Assembly: GCA_024640565.1 (NCBI GenBank)
Contig: JAHEET010000001.1
Location: 1 to 64,000, forward strand
Length of the DNA stretch: 64,000 bases
DNA from: Flavobacteriaceae bacterium
GTDB lineage: Bacteria; Bacteroidota; Bacteroidia; Flavobacteriales; Flavobacteriaceae
Direction: 5' to 3'
Shown: positions 8,591 through 16,992 of the stretch, piece after piece
Position numbering within the stretch: position 1 is the first letter of the stretch
How the letters are laid out: the number at the start of each line of letters is the position of its first letter
Notes under the pieces: model-generated
What the model was told of the DNA's origin: nothing
Seen by the model: only the letters and a program-made list of their open reading frames with translations
The model's database searches: none
Translations under genes and position numbers: made by a program

Positions 8591-9484
8591 TTATTGAAAA
8601 GCTGCAGGTACTTTATTTCTGTGTTTAAAACGTTTGTGAGACCAAAGATAAAATTCGGGTTGTTCCAGAATGTTTTTTTCAGTTAACGCAATGTATTTGT
8701 CTGTAATTTCATAATCTTTAAATTCTTTGGGAGTCTCTGTAATCAATTGAAATTCTGTTTCATAATACCCTCTTTTTATTTTTTTTGTGATGTAGTTAAT
8801 GACAACTAAATCAAATTTTTTGGACAACATTTCTGCCCCCGTATGAATGGGTACCTTTACACCGAAAAATTCACTCCAATAATAGGTTTTATGAACTTGG
8901 GGAGATTGATCACTCAATAAAAGATACGCACCTTGTTCCTTGTTGGCAAACCGCTGTTGCATGCCTTTTACCATTTCAGAGGTTTTATAACCAATACAAC
9001 CAAATTTTTCTCTAGATTCACGAACCCACTTTTCAAAGTATTTGTTACTGAGCCTGGTGTAGGCTCCGTAAAGTGGAGTTTCTAACACTAAAGGAAGACT
9101 AATAGACCATTCCCAGTTTGCTTGATGCGCTCCCATTAAAGCAATATTTCGTTTTTTTTTGAAATAATTATTTACCAATTCAGGGTTCTTATATGTATAT
9201 CTTTTTAAAATTTCTTTCTTACTAATGGAAAATGCTTTGATACTTTCTACAAATAAATCTGTAAAATGAGTGAAAAATTGTTTTGCGATTTTCTTTCTTT
9301 CAATGGCTGTTTTTTCTGGAAACACCAGTTTCAGATTTTCTAAAACAACTTGCTTTCGATACTTGAATACAGTATATATTAAAAAATATAGAACATCTGA
9401 CAAAAGATATAGCATTGACATTGGCAATCTTGACAAAACCCATATTATTGGGTATGAAATTATAAACAAAAGAAACTGCATCAT
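8591..9484 (-). CDS. Lysophospholipid/lipid A acyltransferase (LpxL/HtrB type)
   Basis: Inner-membrane acyltransferase of 297 residues, of the lipid A secondary acyltransferase family. The N-terminal hydrophobic segment QFLLFIISYPIIWVLSRL anchors it. The HX4E catalytic motif is in GAHQANWEWS. Further on are the segments QSPQ and FFGVKVPIHTG, typical of LpxL homologues, which transfer an acyl chain to lipid A or a related amino lipid. I chose ATG 9484 over an upstream TTG (9502), because the TTG sits in a sequence resembling the promoter -7 element. It converges on the PLP enzyme gene with a 3-bp gap. Confidence 0.8.
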   Translation of the reverse strand: MMQFLLFIISYPIIWVLSRLPMSMLYLLSDVLYFLIYTVFKYRKQVVLENLKLVFPEKTAIERKKIAKQFFTHFTDLFVESIKAFSISKKEILKRYTYKNPELVNNYFKKKRNIALMGAHQANWEWSISLPLVLETPLYGAYTRLSNKYFEKWVRESREKFGCIGYKTSEMVKGMQQRFANKEQGAYLLLSDQSPQVHKTYYWSEFFGVKVPIHTGAEMLSKKFDLVVINYITKKIKRGYYETEFQLITETPKEFKDYEITDKYIALTEKNILEQPEFYLWSHKRFKHRNKVPAAFQ

Positions 9485-9551
9485 TACATATTTATTTTGC
9501 AAATATCGGATTTAAATTAATAATGAGATCGTTTTCTTAAGTTCATTTTAG

Positions 9552-9559
9552 TATGTTTG
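9552..9559 (+). promoter_or_regulatory. -7 element upstream of the rhomboid gene
   Basis: TATGTTTG matches TAnnTTTG and lies 16 bp before the ATG. No clear -33 TTG was found. Confidence 0.45.
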
Positions 9560-9575
9560 TCTCAGTTTTAAGAAG

Positions 9576-10223
9576 ATGAATCAAGCAATTTTATTTATTA
9601 TTATCGCAAATGTCATAACCTCTATGAAGGGGTTTAAAGATTATTCATTTATAAATTCCTATAAATTTCAAGTCAATAGAATTTTAGCAGGTGAAAAAAT
9701 AAGGATGCTTACATCTGGTTTTCTTCACGTAGATTGGACGCATCTTGGTTTTAATATGTATGCATTGTATTTATTTGGAGCTATAGTAACCAATGGAATG
9801 GGAACTCTTTCTTTTGTGATCATTTACCTAGGGAGTTTACTAACAGGTAGTTTGTATTCGTTACGTTTTCATAAAAATGAGCCTTACTATAGTGCTGTAG
9901 GTGCTTCAGGAGCAGTTTCCGGGATTTTATTTTCAGGGATTATTTTAGCGCCCAATAAACTGTATAATTTTATTTTTTTTCCATTCGTAGATATTCCAGG
10001 ATATATTCTTGGGGTTGGTTATCTGCTGTATTCTATTTATGGAATGAAAAAACAACTCGGAAATGTTGGACATGCAGCCCATTTAGGGGGAGCCATGGGT
10101 GGTTTTGTTTTGACCTTAATTTTAAATCCCGAAGTATTTGTTGCCCATACTTTTGTTGTTGTTTTATTAACAATACCGATTGTCTTACTATTACTTTTTG
10201 GTGATAAGTTAAAGAATTTATAA
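9576..10223 (+). CDS. Rhomboid family intramembrane serine protease
   Basis: Integral membrane protein of 215 residues with about six transmembrane helices. The catalytic serine is S111 in GASGAVSG, and the catalytic histidine is H169 in GHAAHLGGAMGG. The rhomboid L1 region HVDWTHLGFNMYALYLFG is also present. It is expected to cleave membrane proteins within the bilayer; its substrates are unknown. The gene is divergent from the acyltransferase. The start follows a good -7 element. Confidence 0.9.
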   Translation: MNQAILFIIIANVITSMKGFKDYSFINSYKFQVNRILAGEKIRMLTSGFLHVDWTHLGFNMYALYLFGAIVTNGMGTLSFVIIYLGSLLTGSLYSLRFHKNEPYYSAVGASGAVSGILFSGIILAPNKLYNFIFFPFVDIPGYILGVGYLLYSIYGMKKQLGNVGHAAHLGGAMGGFVLTLILNPEVFVAHTFVVVLLTIPIVLLLLFGDKLKNL

Positions 10224-10330
10224 GCTAAGAAATCAGTTATATTTCATGTTCCATTGAGATCGTTTTTCTGTTTCTTTGTTCGCTACAAATTTCTAATCTT
10301 ATCGATTTTTTACATTAAATTTAGGGAATA

Positions 10331-10362
10331 AAAAAGACTTTACAGTTATGTAAAGTCTTTTT
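10331..10362 (-). terminator. Terminator of the tRNA-Gly gene
   Basis: AAAAAGACTTTACA (10331-10344) and TGTAAAGTCTTTTT (10349-10362) form a 14-bp stem with loop GTTA. On the minus strand it follows directly after the encoded CCA of the tRNA and ends in T residues. Confidence 0.85.
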
Positions 10363-10437
10363 GGAGCGAAAGACCAGGTTCGAACTGGCGACATTCAGCT
10401 TGGAAGGCTGACGCTCTACCAACTGAGCTACTTTCGC
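10362..10437 (-). tRNA. tRNA-Gly (anticodon TCC)
   Basis: The reverse complement starts GCGAAAGTAGCTCAGTTGG and has the anticodon loop CTTCCAA in a TCAGC/GCTGA stem. It continues with a TTCGAAC T-loop and a CTTTCGC acceptor strand, discriminator T, and an encoded CCA. Length is 76 nt including CCA. Confidence 0.95.
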
Positions 10438-10594
10438 ATGGTAAAGAGATTACAAATATAGCATCCTTTTTAACTTACACAACCTTTTTTTTAATAAAAT
10501 TAATAAAAATTACCGTCATTTCTCACTTTTTTGAAAGGCAGAAAAGTAAGAAACGTAGTGTTTGTTTTATGGGTTTGGAAATCAGTTTGTAATA

Positions 10595-10624
10595 AAAAAC
10601 CCCAAACATTTGTTTGGGGTTTTT
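10595..10624 (-). terminator. Terminator after tRNA-Met
   Basis: AAAAACCCCAAACA (10595-10608) and TGTTTGGGGTTTTT (10611-10624) form a perfect stem. It lies just 3' of the tRNA on the minus strand. The symmetry would also permit termination from the plus strand. Confidence 0.8.
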
Positions 10625-10627
10625 GTG

Positions 10628-10701
10628 TAGCGAAAACGGGATTTGAACCCGTGACCTCAGGGTTATGAATCCTGCGCTCTAACCAACTGAGCTACCTCGC
10701 C
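10628..10701 (-). tRNA. tRNA-Met (anticodon CAT)
   Basis: The reverse complement starts GGCGAGGTAGCTCAGTTGG, has the anticodon loop TTCATAA, and a TTCAAAT T-loop. CCA is not encoded. The first base pair is G-T, so it lacks the C1-A72 mismatch of initiator tRNA. It is probably elongator Met; a CAT-anticodon Ile2 tRNA cannot be excluded by eye. Confidence 0.9.
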
Positions 10702-10811
10702 ATTTGTTCTTTGGGCTGCAAATATAATTGAATTTTGTAGACTAGCAAGTGCTGTTTTTATATTTTTTTAAAATAGAATAAATAACTATCTTGTCACCTC
10801 AATTAATACCT

Positions 10812-11195
10812 ATGAAAAAAATAAAATATGAAATTGAGATCCCTATTCATGCTTCGCCAAGAATGTTGTATCAATACATTTCTTCCCCGTCTAATTTACA
10901 AGAATGGTTTGCTGATAAAGTGAATTCTAGAGGTAAAGTTTACAGTTTTTTTTGGGAAGGTGTAGAGGAGAAAGCGGAATTAATTACCAAAAAATCGGAC
11001 GATAGAGTTCGTTTTAAATGGCTAGAAAGTGAAGGAGATGATAGTTTTTTTGAAATCAAAATACTAGTGGATGCATTAACAAAAGATGTTTCATTAATCA
11101 TTACCGATTTTGCAGAGGATGAGGAGGAACTTGAGGAATCAAAACAATTATGGGAGAACCAAATAGATGAATTGAAACACACAATTGGTGCCTAA
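10812..11195 (+). CDS. START-like/SRPBCC domain protein
   Basis: Small cytoplasmic protein of 127 residues from a flavobacterial family with the START/AHSA1-like helix-grip fold. The start MKKIKYEIEIPIHASPRMLYQYISSPSNLQEWFADKV is typical of the fold, which binds hydrophobic ligands. The C-terminus is strongly acidic. ATG 10812 was chosen over an upstream TTG (10791) because family members begin at MKKIKYE. Function unknown. It has its own terminator. Confidence 0.75.
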   Translation: MKKIKYEIEIPIHASPRMLYQYISSPSNLQEWFADKVNSRGKVYSFFWEGVEEKAELITKKSDDRVRFKWLESEGDDSFFEIKILVDALTKDVSLIITDFAEDEEELEESKQLWENQIDELKHTIGA

Positions 11196-11218
11196 GGTAC
11201 CATTAAAAGTTTTTATAT

Positions 11219-11244
11219 AACTCGACAAATCGTCGAGTTTTTTT
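11219..11244 (+). terminator. Intrinsic terminator after the START-like gene
   Basis: AACTCGAC (11219-11226) and GTCGAGTT (11232-11239) form an 8-bp stem with a 5-nt loop and a T run. Confidence 0.85.
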
Positions 11245-11296
11245 ATGTCTCATTGTTTCAAAAAACATTAATTTTACAACTTAAGAAAAACGGATA

Positions 11297-12130
11297 ATGA
11301 TAAATTTTAATGGGACTTTAGAATCTTCAGAAAACTTCACTTTAACAATAAATAACAGAGCCTTTAAGTATGGTGATGGAATTTTCGAAACCGTTAAGGT
11401 ATTGAACAATAATATTGTTTTTTGGGAAGACCACTATTTTAGATTAATGTCTTCTATGAGAATGTTGCGTATGAAAATACCCATGTCTTTTACCTTAGAG
11501 TTTTTGGAAACAGAAATTTTAAAAACTGTCAAATCTCATGAGATGTCAGGTTCTTTTAGAGTGCGTTTAAGTGTGTACAGGCAAGATGGAGGCTTGTACA
11601 AACCAAATACAAATAATATTGATTATTTAATAGAAGTTTCCCAATTAAAGATTCAAGAAAAAGCTTCTTACACCATTGATTTGTTCAAAGATTTTTATAA
11701 TTATTCTGGTTTGCTTTCTACCGTAAAAACCAATAATAGAATGCTAAATACCTTGGCAAGTGTTTTTGCTTCAGAAAATGATTTAGACAATGCCATTCTT
11801 TTAAATGAAAAAAAAGGAGTCGTAGAGGCTACAAATGGGAATCTATTTGTTGTTAAAGGAAATACAATTAAAACTCCAGCCTTAACAGAAGGTTGTATTA
11901 AAGGAATTACACGCGGTAAAATCATAGAAATTATTACTAAAAATGCTGATTTTGAAATTGAAGAAACCTCAATTTCACCCTTTGAAATTCAAAAAGCTGA
12001 CGAGGTGTTTATTACCAACGCGATTACAGGTGTTCAAATTGTTACCAATTATCGAAAGAAAGTGTTTTCTAGAGTTGTTGGTGACAAATTGTCTAACTCA
12101 TTGCGAGTGTTACAGGTTTTAAAAAAATAA
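11297..12130 (+). CDS. Class IV aminotransferase
   Basis: PLP-dependent fold-type IV enzyme of 277 residues. The family includes aminodeoxychorismate lyase (PabC), D-amino acid aminotransferase and branched-chain aminotransferase. Seen: YGDGIFETVKV near the N-terminus, the probable PLP lysine in STVKTNNRMLN, the segment EATNGNLFVVKG, and TPALTEGCIKGITRGKI. The short length and the Asn/Gly-rich EATNGN motif favour PabC or D-amino acid transaminase, but specificity cannot be fixed. It is convergent with yqgE with no gap. Confidence 0.75.
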   Translation: MINFNGTLESSENFTLTINNRAFKYGDGIFETVKVLNNNIVFWEDHYFRLMSSMRMLRMKIPMSFTLEFLETEILKTVKSHEMSGSFRVRLSVYRQDGGLYKPNTNNIDYLIEVSQLKIQEKASYTIDLFKDFYNYSGLLSTVKTNNRMLNTLASVFASENDLDNAILLNEKKGVVEATNGNLFVVKGNTIKTPALTEGCIKGITRGKIIEIITKNADFEIEETSISPFEIQKADEVFITNAITGVQIVTNYRKKVFSRVVGDKLSNSLRVLQVLKK

Positions 12131-12682
12131 TTAGTTAAGGTTGATATCGCCAGGTGCATTTGCCCATAGTTTATATTTCCCTCCTTTTTGTAGTAATTTG
12201 TTTTTCCAAAGAGTTTCATCATTTACAGAAAAAATATTTTTAAAATCATTTTCTGATACAAACCAAGAATCCGTTTGTATTTCGTCTTTGAGTTGACGTT
12301 CACTCCACCCAGAGTATCCAAGAAAAAAACGAATTTCTGTAGCATTTAAAATATTATTAACCAATAGTTTTTTGAGCGCATTAAAATTACCTCCCCAATA
12401 AATTCCGTTACTCACAGCTATACTGTTAGGGATTAAATATGGAACTCTATGCACGAAATAGAGATTTTCTTTTCCTACAGGGCCTCCTTCATAAATTGTA
12501 AATTGAGAATGTATGTCTGGTAGTAAATCTTGAATTGTAAACTCTGAGGGTCTATTCAATATAAAGCCAATTGCATTGCTATCTGAAATTTCGGTAAACA
12601 GTATGATGGTTCTATTAAATGTATTGTCATTTAGTATAGAAGGTGCTGCAATCAGTAAGTTTCCAGTTGTTGGTTCGATAAT
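12131..12682 (-). CDS. yqgE: YqgE/AlgH family protein with an apparent ATT start
   Basis: UPF0301 family protein of 183 residues, close to the usual length for the family. Conserved parts are GNLLIAAPSILNDNTFNRT at the N-terminus, GFILNRP, GGPV, and FLGYSGWSERQL. The N-terminal family homology extends upstream to an in-frame TAA at 12683-12685. No ATG, GTG or TTG exists before residue 42 (TTG at 12559), so translation most likely begins at the ATT just after that stop (12680-12682) or at the next codon, ATC. The family's function is unclear. Starting at 12559 would remove the conserved first strand-helix unit. Sequencing error or pseudogenisation is an alternative. Confidence 0.8.
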   Translation of the reverse strand: MIEPTTGNLLIAAPSILNDNTFNRTIILFTEISDSNAIGFILNRPSEFTIQDLLPDIHSQFTIYEGGPVGKENLYFVHRVPYLIPNSIAVSNGIYWGGNFNALKKLLVNNILNATEIRFFLGYSGWSERQLKDEIQTDSWFVSENDFKNIFSVNDETLWKNKLLQKGGKYKLWANAPGDINLN

Positions 12683-12729
12683 TTATTTTTTATAGAATCT
12701 AAGATACATTTTTTTAATCCATAAAAAAA

Positions 12730-12757
12730 ACTCTCTTAAAACAAGAGAGTTTTTGTA
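12730..12757 (-). terminator. Terminator of the HU gene
   Basis: ACTCTCTT (12730-12737) and AAGAGAGT (12743-12750) form the stem; A and T runs flank both sides, so it could act in both directions. It lies just past the HU stop codon. Confidence 0.8.
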
Positions 12758-12774
12758 TCACTTAAAGTGTTTTC

Positions 12775-13047
12775 TTAGTTTACAGCTTCGCTTAAACCTG
12801 CACCTGCTTTAAATTTAGCTACATTTTTAGCAGCAATTTGAATTGTTTTTCCTGTTTGAGGGTTTCTACCATTTCTAGCAGCTCTGTTAGAAACAGAAAA
12901 TGTTCCAAAACCAACTAATGCAACTTTATCACCACCTTTTAAAGCTGATGTTACATTACCTGTAAAAGATTCTAATGCTGCTTTAGCTGCTACTTTAGAA
13001 ATTCCTGCATCTGCAGCCATTGCGTCGATTAAATCTGACTTGTTCAT
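12775..13047 (-). CDS. hup: HU family DNA-binding protein
   Basis: Nucleoid-associated protein of 90 residues. The whole HU fold is visible: [25 protein letters not shown], then the beta-arm region [25 protein letters not shown], whose RNPQTG tip inserts into the DNA minor groove. It ends with an Ala/Gly-rich tail GAGLSEAVN. The gene is monocistronic with a recognisable promoter and terminator. Confidence 0.95.
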   Translation of the reverse strand: MNKSDLIDAMAADAGISKVAAKAALESFTGNVTSALKGGDKVALVGFGTFSVSNRAARNGRNPQTGKTIQIAAKNVAKFKAGAGLSEAVN

Positions 13048-13093
13048 AATTAATAGATTTTTTAAGTTAATATTATTTTGCTTAATAGCTTAA

Positions 13094-13123
13094 CAAATAT
13101 AGACGGATTAAGGTGTCATGCAA
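13094..13123 (-). promoter_or_regulatory. HU promoter (TTG-N19-TATATTTG)
   Basis: On the minus strand, TTG (13123-13121) is followed by a 19-bp spacer and TATATTTG (13101-13094). Both elements and the spacing match the flavobacterial -33/-7 consensus. It is 46 bp before the ATG. Confidence 0.7.
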
Positions 13124-13228
13124 ATTAATGTCCTCAAAAAGGAGGGTTTTGTTAATAAATACAATCAAATTGTTAATAACAGCTGAGTGATAGCAATGTG
13201 TTTCTCGAAAACCAAGCTAGTATTGGCT

Positions 13229-14173
13229 TTACACCATTTTAGCGTTTTCGGTAAAAACATATCCATTCAAAAGACTTTTTGCATCCATTTTCTTCTTTCC
13301 AGCAAGTTTAATTTCTCCAATACATATGTAGCCATTTTTTACAGCAACTTTTAACTCCTTTTTTGTGTACATTATTTTTCCAGCTTCATATTGATGCACT
13401 GCAATTTCTTTTTTGATCTTGTAGATTTTCGCGGAAATTTCTTCGCCATTATTATGCATGTTTGTCCACGCTGCTGGAAATGGATTTAGTCCGCGTATTT
13501 GATTGTAAATGTCTTCCAAAGAAGCAGTCCAGTCTATTTTACAAAGGGTAGGGTTTAATTTATGAGCAGGTTTCGCTTCTAATTCTGGTTGTTTGACGGT
13601 TGTAACACGATCATCTTTAATCAATGCAACAGTATCATTCACCAATGCTGCTCCTAGGTGCATTAATTTATCATGTAAGGTGCCAACAATTTCATCCGTA
13701 GCTATTTCAATGGCTTTTTGAAGAATTATTTCACCAGTGTCAATTTTGTCATCAATAAAAAAAGTGGTTACACCTGTCTTCGTTTCGCCATTTATAATTG
13801 CCCAATGTATTGGTGCTGCTCCTCTGTATTCAGGCAATAGGGATGCATGCAGATTAAACGTTCCATAAAGAGGCATTTGCCATACTTTCTTGGGCAACAT
13901 TCTAAAAGCGACTACTATTTGTAGGTTCGCGTTTAAGCGCTTGAGTTCTTTTTGAAAATCTTCGTTTTTTAAATTTGTAGGTTGTAAAATAGGAAGTTCT
14001 TGCGATAAAGCATATTCTTTTACGGCGGATTGATGTATTTTTCTACCCCTACCAGCAGGTCTGTCTGGCGCGGTAATAACTCCTGCAATCGTATAATTTG
14101 CTGCGATTAAATTTTTTAGAATGGTCACAGCAAAATCGGGTGTTCCCATAAAAACAATGCGTATATCTCTCAT
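13229..14173 (-). CDS. fmt: Methionyl-tRNA formyltransferase
   Basis: Fmt of 314 residues formylates initiator Met-tRNA using 10-formyl-tetrahydrofolate. The N-terminus RIVFMGTPDFAV, the folate-site motif FNLHASLLPEYRGAAPIHWA and TGVTTFFIDDKIDTG are all present. The C-terminal domain (PTLCKIDW, NPFPAAW) binds the tRNA acceptor. The ATG overlaps the stop of recQ by 1 bp, so it is the last gene of an operon with recQ and the upstream kinase-like gene. Confidence 0.95.
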   Translation of the reverse strand: MRDIRIVFMGTPDFAVTILKNLIAANYTIAGVITAPDRPAGRGRKIHQSAVKEYALSQELPILQPTNLKNEDFQKELKRLNANLQIVVAFRMLPKKVWQMPLYGTFNLHASLLPEYRGAAPIHWAIINGETKTGVTTFFIDDKIDTGEIILQKAIEIATDEIVGTLHDKLMHLGAALVNDTVALIKDDRVTTVKQPELEAKPAHKLNPTLCKIDWTASLEDIYNQIRGLNPFPAAWTNMHNNGEEISAKIYKIKKEIAVHQYEAGKIMYTKKELKVAVKNGYICIGEIKLAGKKKMDAKSLLNGYVFTENAKMV

Positions 14174-16068
14174 TATTGATTAGTTAGGTAGAATTTATTT
14201 TGATGGTTGAGTGTAACCTTTCCTTCCGAGAGTAGGAATTGCAAATGTATTAAAATGTGCTTCTCATTGGTGTCTATAAGATGACATATTTCTAAAGAAC
14301 TAATTGAAGTTGTTCTTGAAAGGAGCTCTAAGATCCGAGTTCTTAACCAATCAGGCGCTTTCTTATTGGACAAACACACATCACAAATACCACATCTTGT
14401 GGATTCTTTTTCATCAAAATAGGTAAGTATTTGCTGGCTTCTACAAATCCTATTCTCTTTAATGAAAGCAATTACTTCTGCCGCTTTCTTTTTTTTCTGA
14501 TCTAGGTATTGTTGTATTTCTTTGGCATTCCTATTGATGGTTTTTTCATCTTCTCTTGGATGTAAAAATAAAATTTCTGTATTCAAGGTCGATTGTTGAT
14601 ATACAAGGACATCTGCATCCGCCAGTTTTTTGAGATACGTTCTTACCAATTGATTGGTAATCCCTGCTTTTTTTGCTAAATAATATTCATCAATCTTCGT
14701 TTCTTGTTCAAACAATCCCCCATAACTTCTCAGTAAAACTGTGATAAACTGATGCAATTTGTTGTTGTTTTTGGTAAAATTGATGACTTTTTTACTTGTG
14801 GTCGTAAAGTATACTAGTGATTTTTTGTTGAAATCGGTTTGAACCGTTATAATTCCTTGGTTGTTTAATATCTTTAAACAGGTAGTCACTTTGGAAGAAC
14901 TAAAACTATATTTTTCACAGAATTCTAAAAAATTAAATTCTAATGAATTCTCAAGTAATTCTCCATTTCCAATTTGAAAATGCTGAAACATTTTTTTATA
15001 GATTTCTTTGATCTCTTTAATCGTTGGTAAATTTCGAGCCAATTGTTTTTCAAAGTAGCGAATATCGGTGTCATTTTGCAAGACTACCGAGAATGATTTT
15101 TTACCATTTCTACCGGCTCTTCCTGCTTCTTGTACATAATTTTCGATACTCGAAGGAATGTCTAAATGAACTACAACACCAACATTTGCCTTGTCAATAC
15201 CCATTCCAAAGGCATTGGTAGCAACCATAATAGGGGTCTTTTCTGTCTTCCAATTCGCTAGCGTATTTTTCTTTACTTCAGCCGATAATCCTGCATGGTA
15301 AAAACTACTCTTGAACTTGTTTGCATTGAGAAAATTTGAAATATCCTCCGTCTTTTTTCTAGAGTTGCTGTAAACAATAGCAGGTGTTTTTGTTTTATTG
15401 AAAATTTGTAAAAGACGGTTTAATTTATCTTCAACGGTAAAAATCTGATAGGCTAATTTTTCACGTTTAAATGATTGTTTGAAAAGAATTTTTTCTTCTT
15501 CTAATTTTAGATTTAAAAAAATATCTTTAATTACTTTTTGATTCGCCGTGGCAGTAAGTGCAATGAAATTGACATTTGGCACCAATTCCCTAAGGATACT
15601 TATTTTTCGGTATGATGGTCTAAAATCATGTCCCCATTCAGAAATACAATGCGCTTCGTCTATTGCTACAAAAGAAACATTAAGTTCTTTAATCTTTTGT
15701 TGTATGAAGTTTGATTGCAGTCTTTCGGGTGAGAGGTACAAGAATTTAAAATTTCCAAATTTTAAATTATCAAAAAGGGTAATTATTTCGTTTTGAGAAC
15801 TTTTTGCAGGAATTCTCATTGCTTTTATTCCCTTTTCTTGCAAACGCATTACTTGGTCTTCTATTAATGCTGTTAGTGGAGATATTACTATACAAACTCC
15901 ATCCAATAGTAGTGCTGGAACTTGAAAGCAAATTGATTTTCCCCCACCAGTTGGCAATAAGGCTACCGTATTTTTTTTTGCTAAAACCGCATTGATGATT
16001 TCCTCTTGTAAAGGTCTAAACGCAAGGTGCCCCCAATGTTCTTTCAATATTTCTCTTGGAGAAATCAT
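14173..16068 (-). CDS. recQ: RecQ family ATP-dependent DNA helicase
   Basis: Superfamily 2 3'-5' helicase of 631 residues. Motif I is LLPTGGGKSICFQVP, motif II is DEAHCISEWGHDFR, and the helicase C domain contains ATNAFGMGIDKANV and QEAGRAGRNG. The Zn-binding RecQ-Ct region is CRSQQILTYF...CGICDVC. No clear HRDC domain follows the zinc site; the C-terminal segment resembles a winged helix. It overlaps the kinase-like gene upstream by 4 bp and fmt by 1 bp. Confidence 0.93.
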   Translation of the reverse strand: MISPREILKEHWGHLAFRPLQEEIINAVLAKKNTVALLPTGGGKSICFQVPALLLDGVCIVISPLTALIEDQVMRLQEKGIKAMRIPAKSSQNEIITLFDNLKFGNFKFLYLSPERLQSNFIQQKIKELNVSFVAIDEAHCISEWGHDFRPSYRKISILRELVPNVNFIALTATANQKVIKDIFLNLKLEEEKILFKQSFKREKLAYQIFTVEDKLNRLLQIFNKTKTPAIVYSNSRKKTEDISNFLNANKFKSSFYHAGLSAEVKKNTLANWKTEKTPIMVATNAFGMGIDKANVGVVVHLDIPSSIENYVQEAGRAGRNGKKSFSVVLQNDTDIRYFEKQLARNLPTIKEIKEIYKKMFQHFQIGNGELLENSLEFNFLEFCEKYSFSSSKVTTCLKILNNQGIITVQTDFNKKSLVYFTTTSKKVINFTKNNNKLHQFITVLLRSYGGLFEQETKIDEYYLAKKAGITNQLVRTYLKKLADADVLVYQQSTLNTEILFLHPREDEKTINRNAKEIQQYLDQKKKKAAEVIAFIKENRICRSQQILTYFDEKESTRCGICDVCLSNKKAPDWLRTRILELLSRTTSISSLEICHLIDTNEKHILIHLQFLLSEGKVTLNHQNKFYLTNQ

Positions 16069-16607
16069 TCTTTTGTGTCTAGTGAATTGAGAATGAAGTT
16101 GGTGCGGTCTTCGATACTTCCAAAAGGAACTGTGATCAACTCATATCCTATTTTTTTGTATGCTTTTTCAAGAAAAGTATTGATCACAATTGCTTGTTCA
16201 AAAGTTTCATATCGCTCATTGTCTGAGGTGTAAATTTCTTCCCAGGGGGAAAACATAAAAACTTTGTTATACAGGTACTCTTTGCTTTTTTCAATGAAAA
16301 TAGAAGGGTAAGATATTTTAAAATAATCCATATAGGCAAAAACATCTGGAATCCCGCGATCAAAAAAAACAATTTCTTCTTCGGTGTTGGTCGCTTTTTG
16401 ATATTGCTTTTCTCTACCTTCCAAGAGTTTTTCACTAAAGAGTAATGGCGCCGTTAAAAACAACTGATCAATGCCGTCTTTCTTCGCTTTTAAGATGACT
16501 TCCCTTGATACTTCAGCCATGCAAAAAAAGCCTTTTTGACTTAGGGTATTAAGTACTGAAGTTTTCCCAGTACCTGGTCCACCAATTAAAACTATTTTTT
16601 GCTGCAT
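16065..16607 (-). CDS. NadR/Ttd14-like AAA family ATPase
   Basis: P-loop NTPase of 180 residues. The Walker A motif GGPGTGKTS is at residues 9-17, and FFDRGIPDVFAYMDY lies in the middle, as in NadR-type kinases. It may phosphorylate a nucleoside or small metabolite; the substrate is unknown. I chose ATG 16607 (MQQKIVLIGG) over the ATG at 16625 because the shorter form has the usual distance to the P-loop. It is first in an operon with recQ and fmt, overlapping recQ by 4 bp. Confidence 0.75.
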   Translation of the reverse strand: MQQKIVLIGGPGTGKTSVLNTLSQKGFFCMAEVSREVILKAKKDGIDQLFLTAPLLFSEKLLEGREKQYQKATNTEEEIVFFDRGIPDVFAYMDYFKISYPSIFIEKSKEYLYNKVFMFSPWEEIYTSDNERYETFEQAIVINTFLEKAYKKIGYELITVPFGSIEDRTNFILNSLDTKE

Positions 16608-16651
16608 ACCACAAAAATAAATCATTCCCTTTATAAAACTAATATTTAGTG

Positions 16652-16659
16652 TAATTTTG
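16652..16659 (+). promoter_or_regulatory. -7 element upstream of the DUF493 gene
   Basis: TAATTTTG matches TAnnTTTG, 42 bp before the ATG; no -33 TTG is evident. Confidence 0.4.
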
Positions 16660-16700
16660 TGTATTGTTATTTGTAAATTATAAACTTAAAAATTCAATTT

Positions 16701-16985
16701 ATGGTTAATGAAAGAGAAGCATTTTATGCAAAGTTAAAAGTACAGTTAGGAGAAACAAGTAAGTTTCCTTCGGATTATATGTATAAATTTATTGTGCCCA
16801 AGACTCAAAACCAAGTGCAAGAGGTAAGAGATCTTTTTAGTGGAACCAATGCTGACATTAAAATTAAAAAATCAAAAACAGGAAAGTACGAAAGCTTATC
16901 TATTGTTTTACAAGTGAAAAGTCCTTCAGAAATTATATCCTATTATAAAAAAGCAGAAAAGATTAAAGGAATTATCTCCCTATAA
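16701..16985 (+). CDS. DUF493 family protein
   Basis: Small cytoplasmic protein of 94 residues. The segments FPSDYMYKFIVPKT and GKYESLSIVLQVKSPSEIISYYKKAEKIKGI are characteristic of the DUF493 (YbeD-like) ferredoxin-like fold, which resembles regulatory ACT domains. Role unknown. It lies 7 bp upstream of the first peptidyl-prolyl isomerase gene and may lead that operon. Confidence 0.85.
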   Translation: MVNEREAFYAKLKVQLGETSKFPSDYMYKFIVPKTQNQVQEVRDLFSGTNADIKIKKSKTGKYESLSIVLQVKSPSEIISYYKKAEKIKGIISL

Positions 16986-16992
16986 AAAAACT

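Noticed and set aside
10628-10701. Initiator tRNA-fMet
   Set aside because: The acceptor stem begins with a G-T pair, not the C1-A72 mismatch of bacterial initiators, and the anticodon stem lacks the three consecutive G-C pairs.
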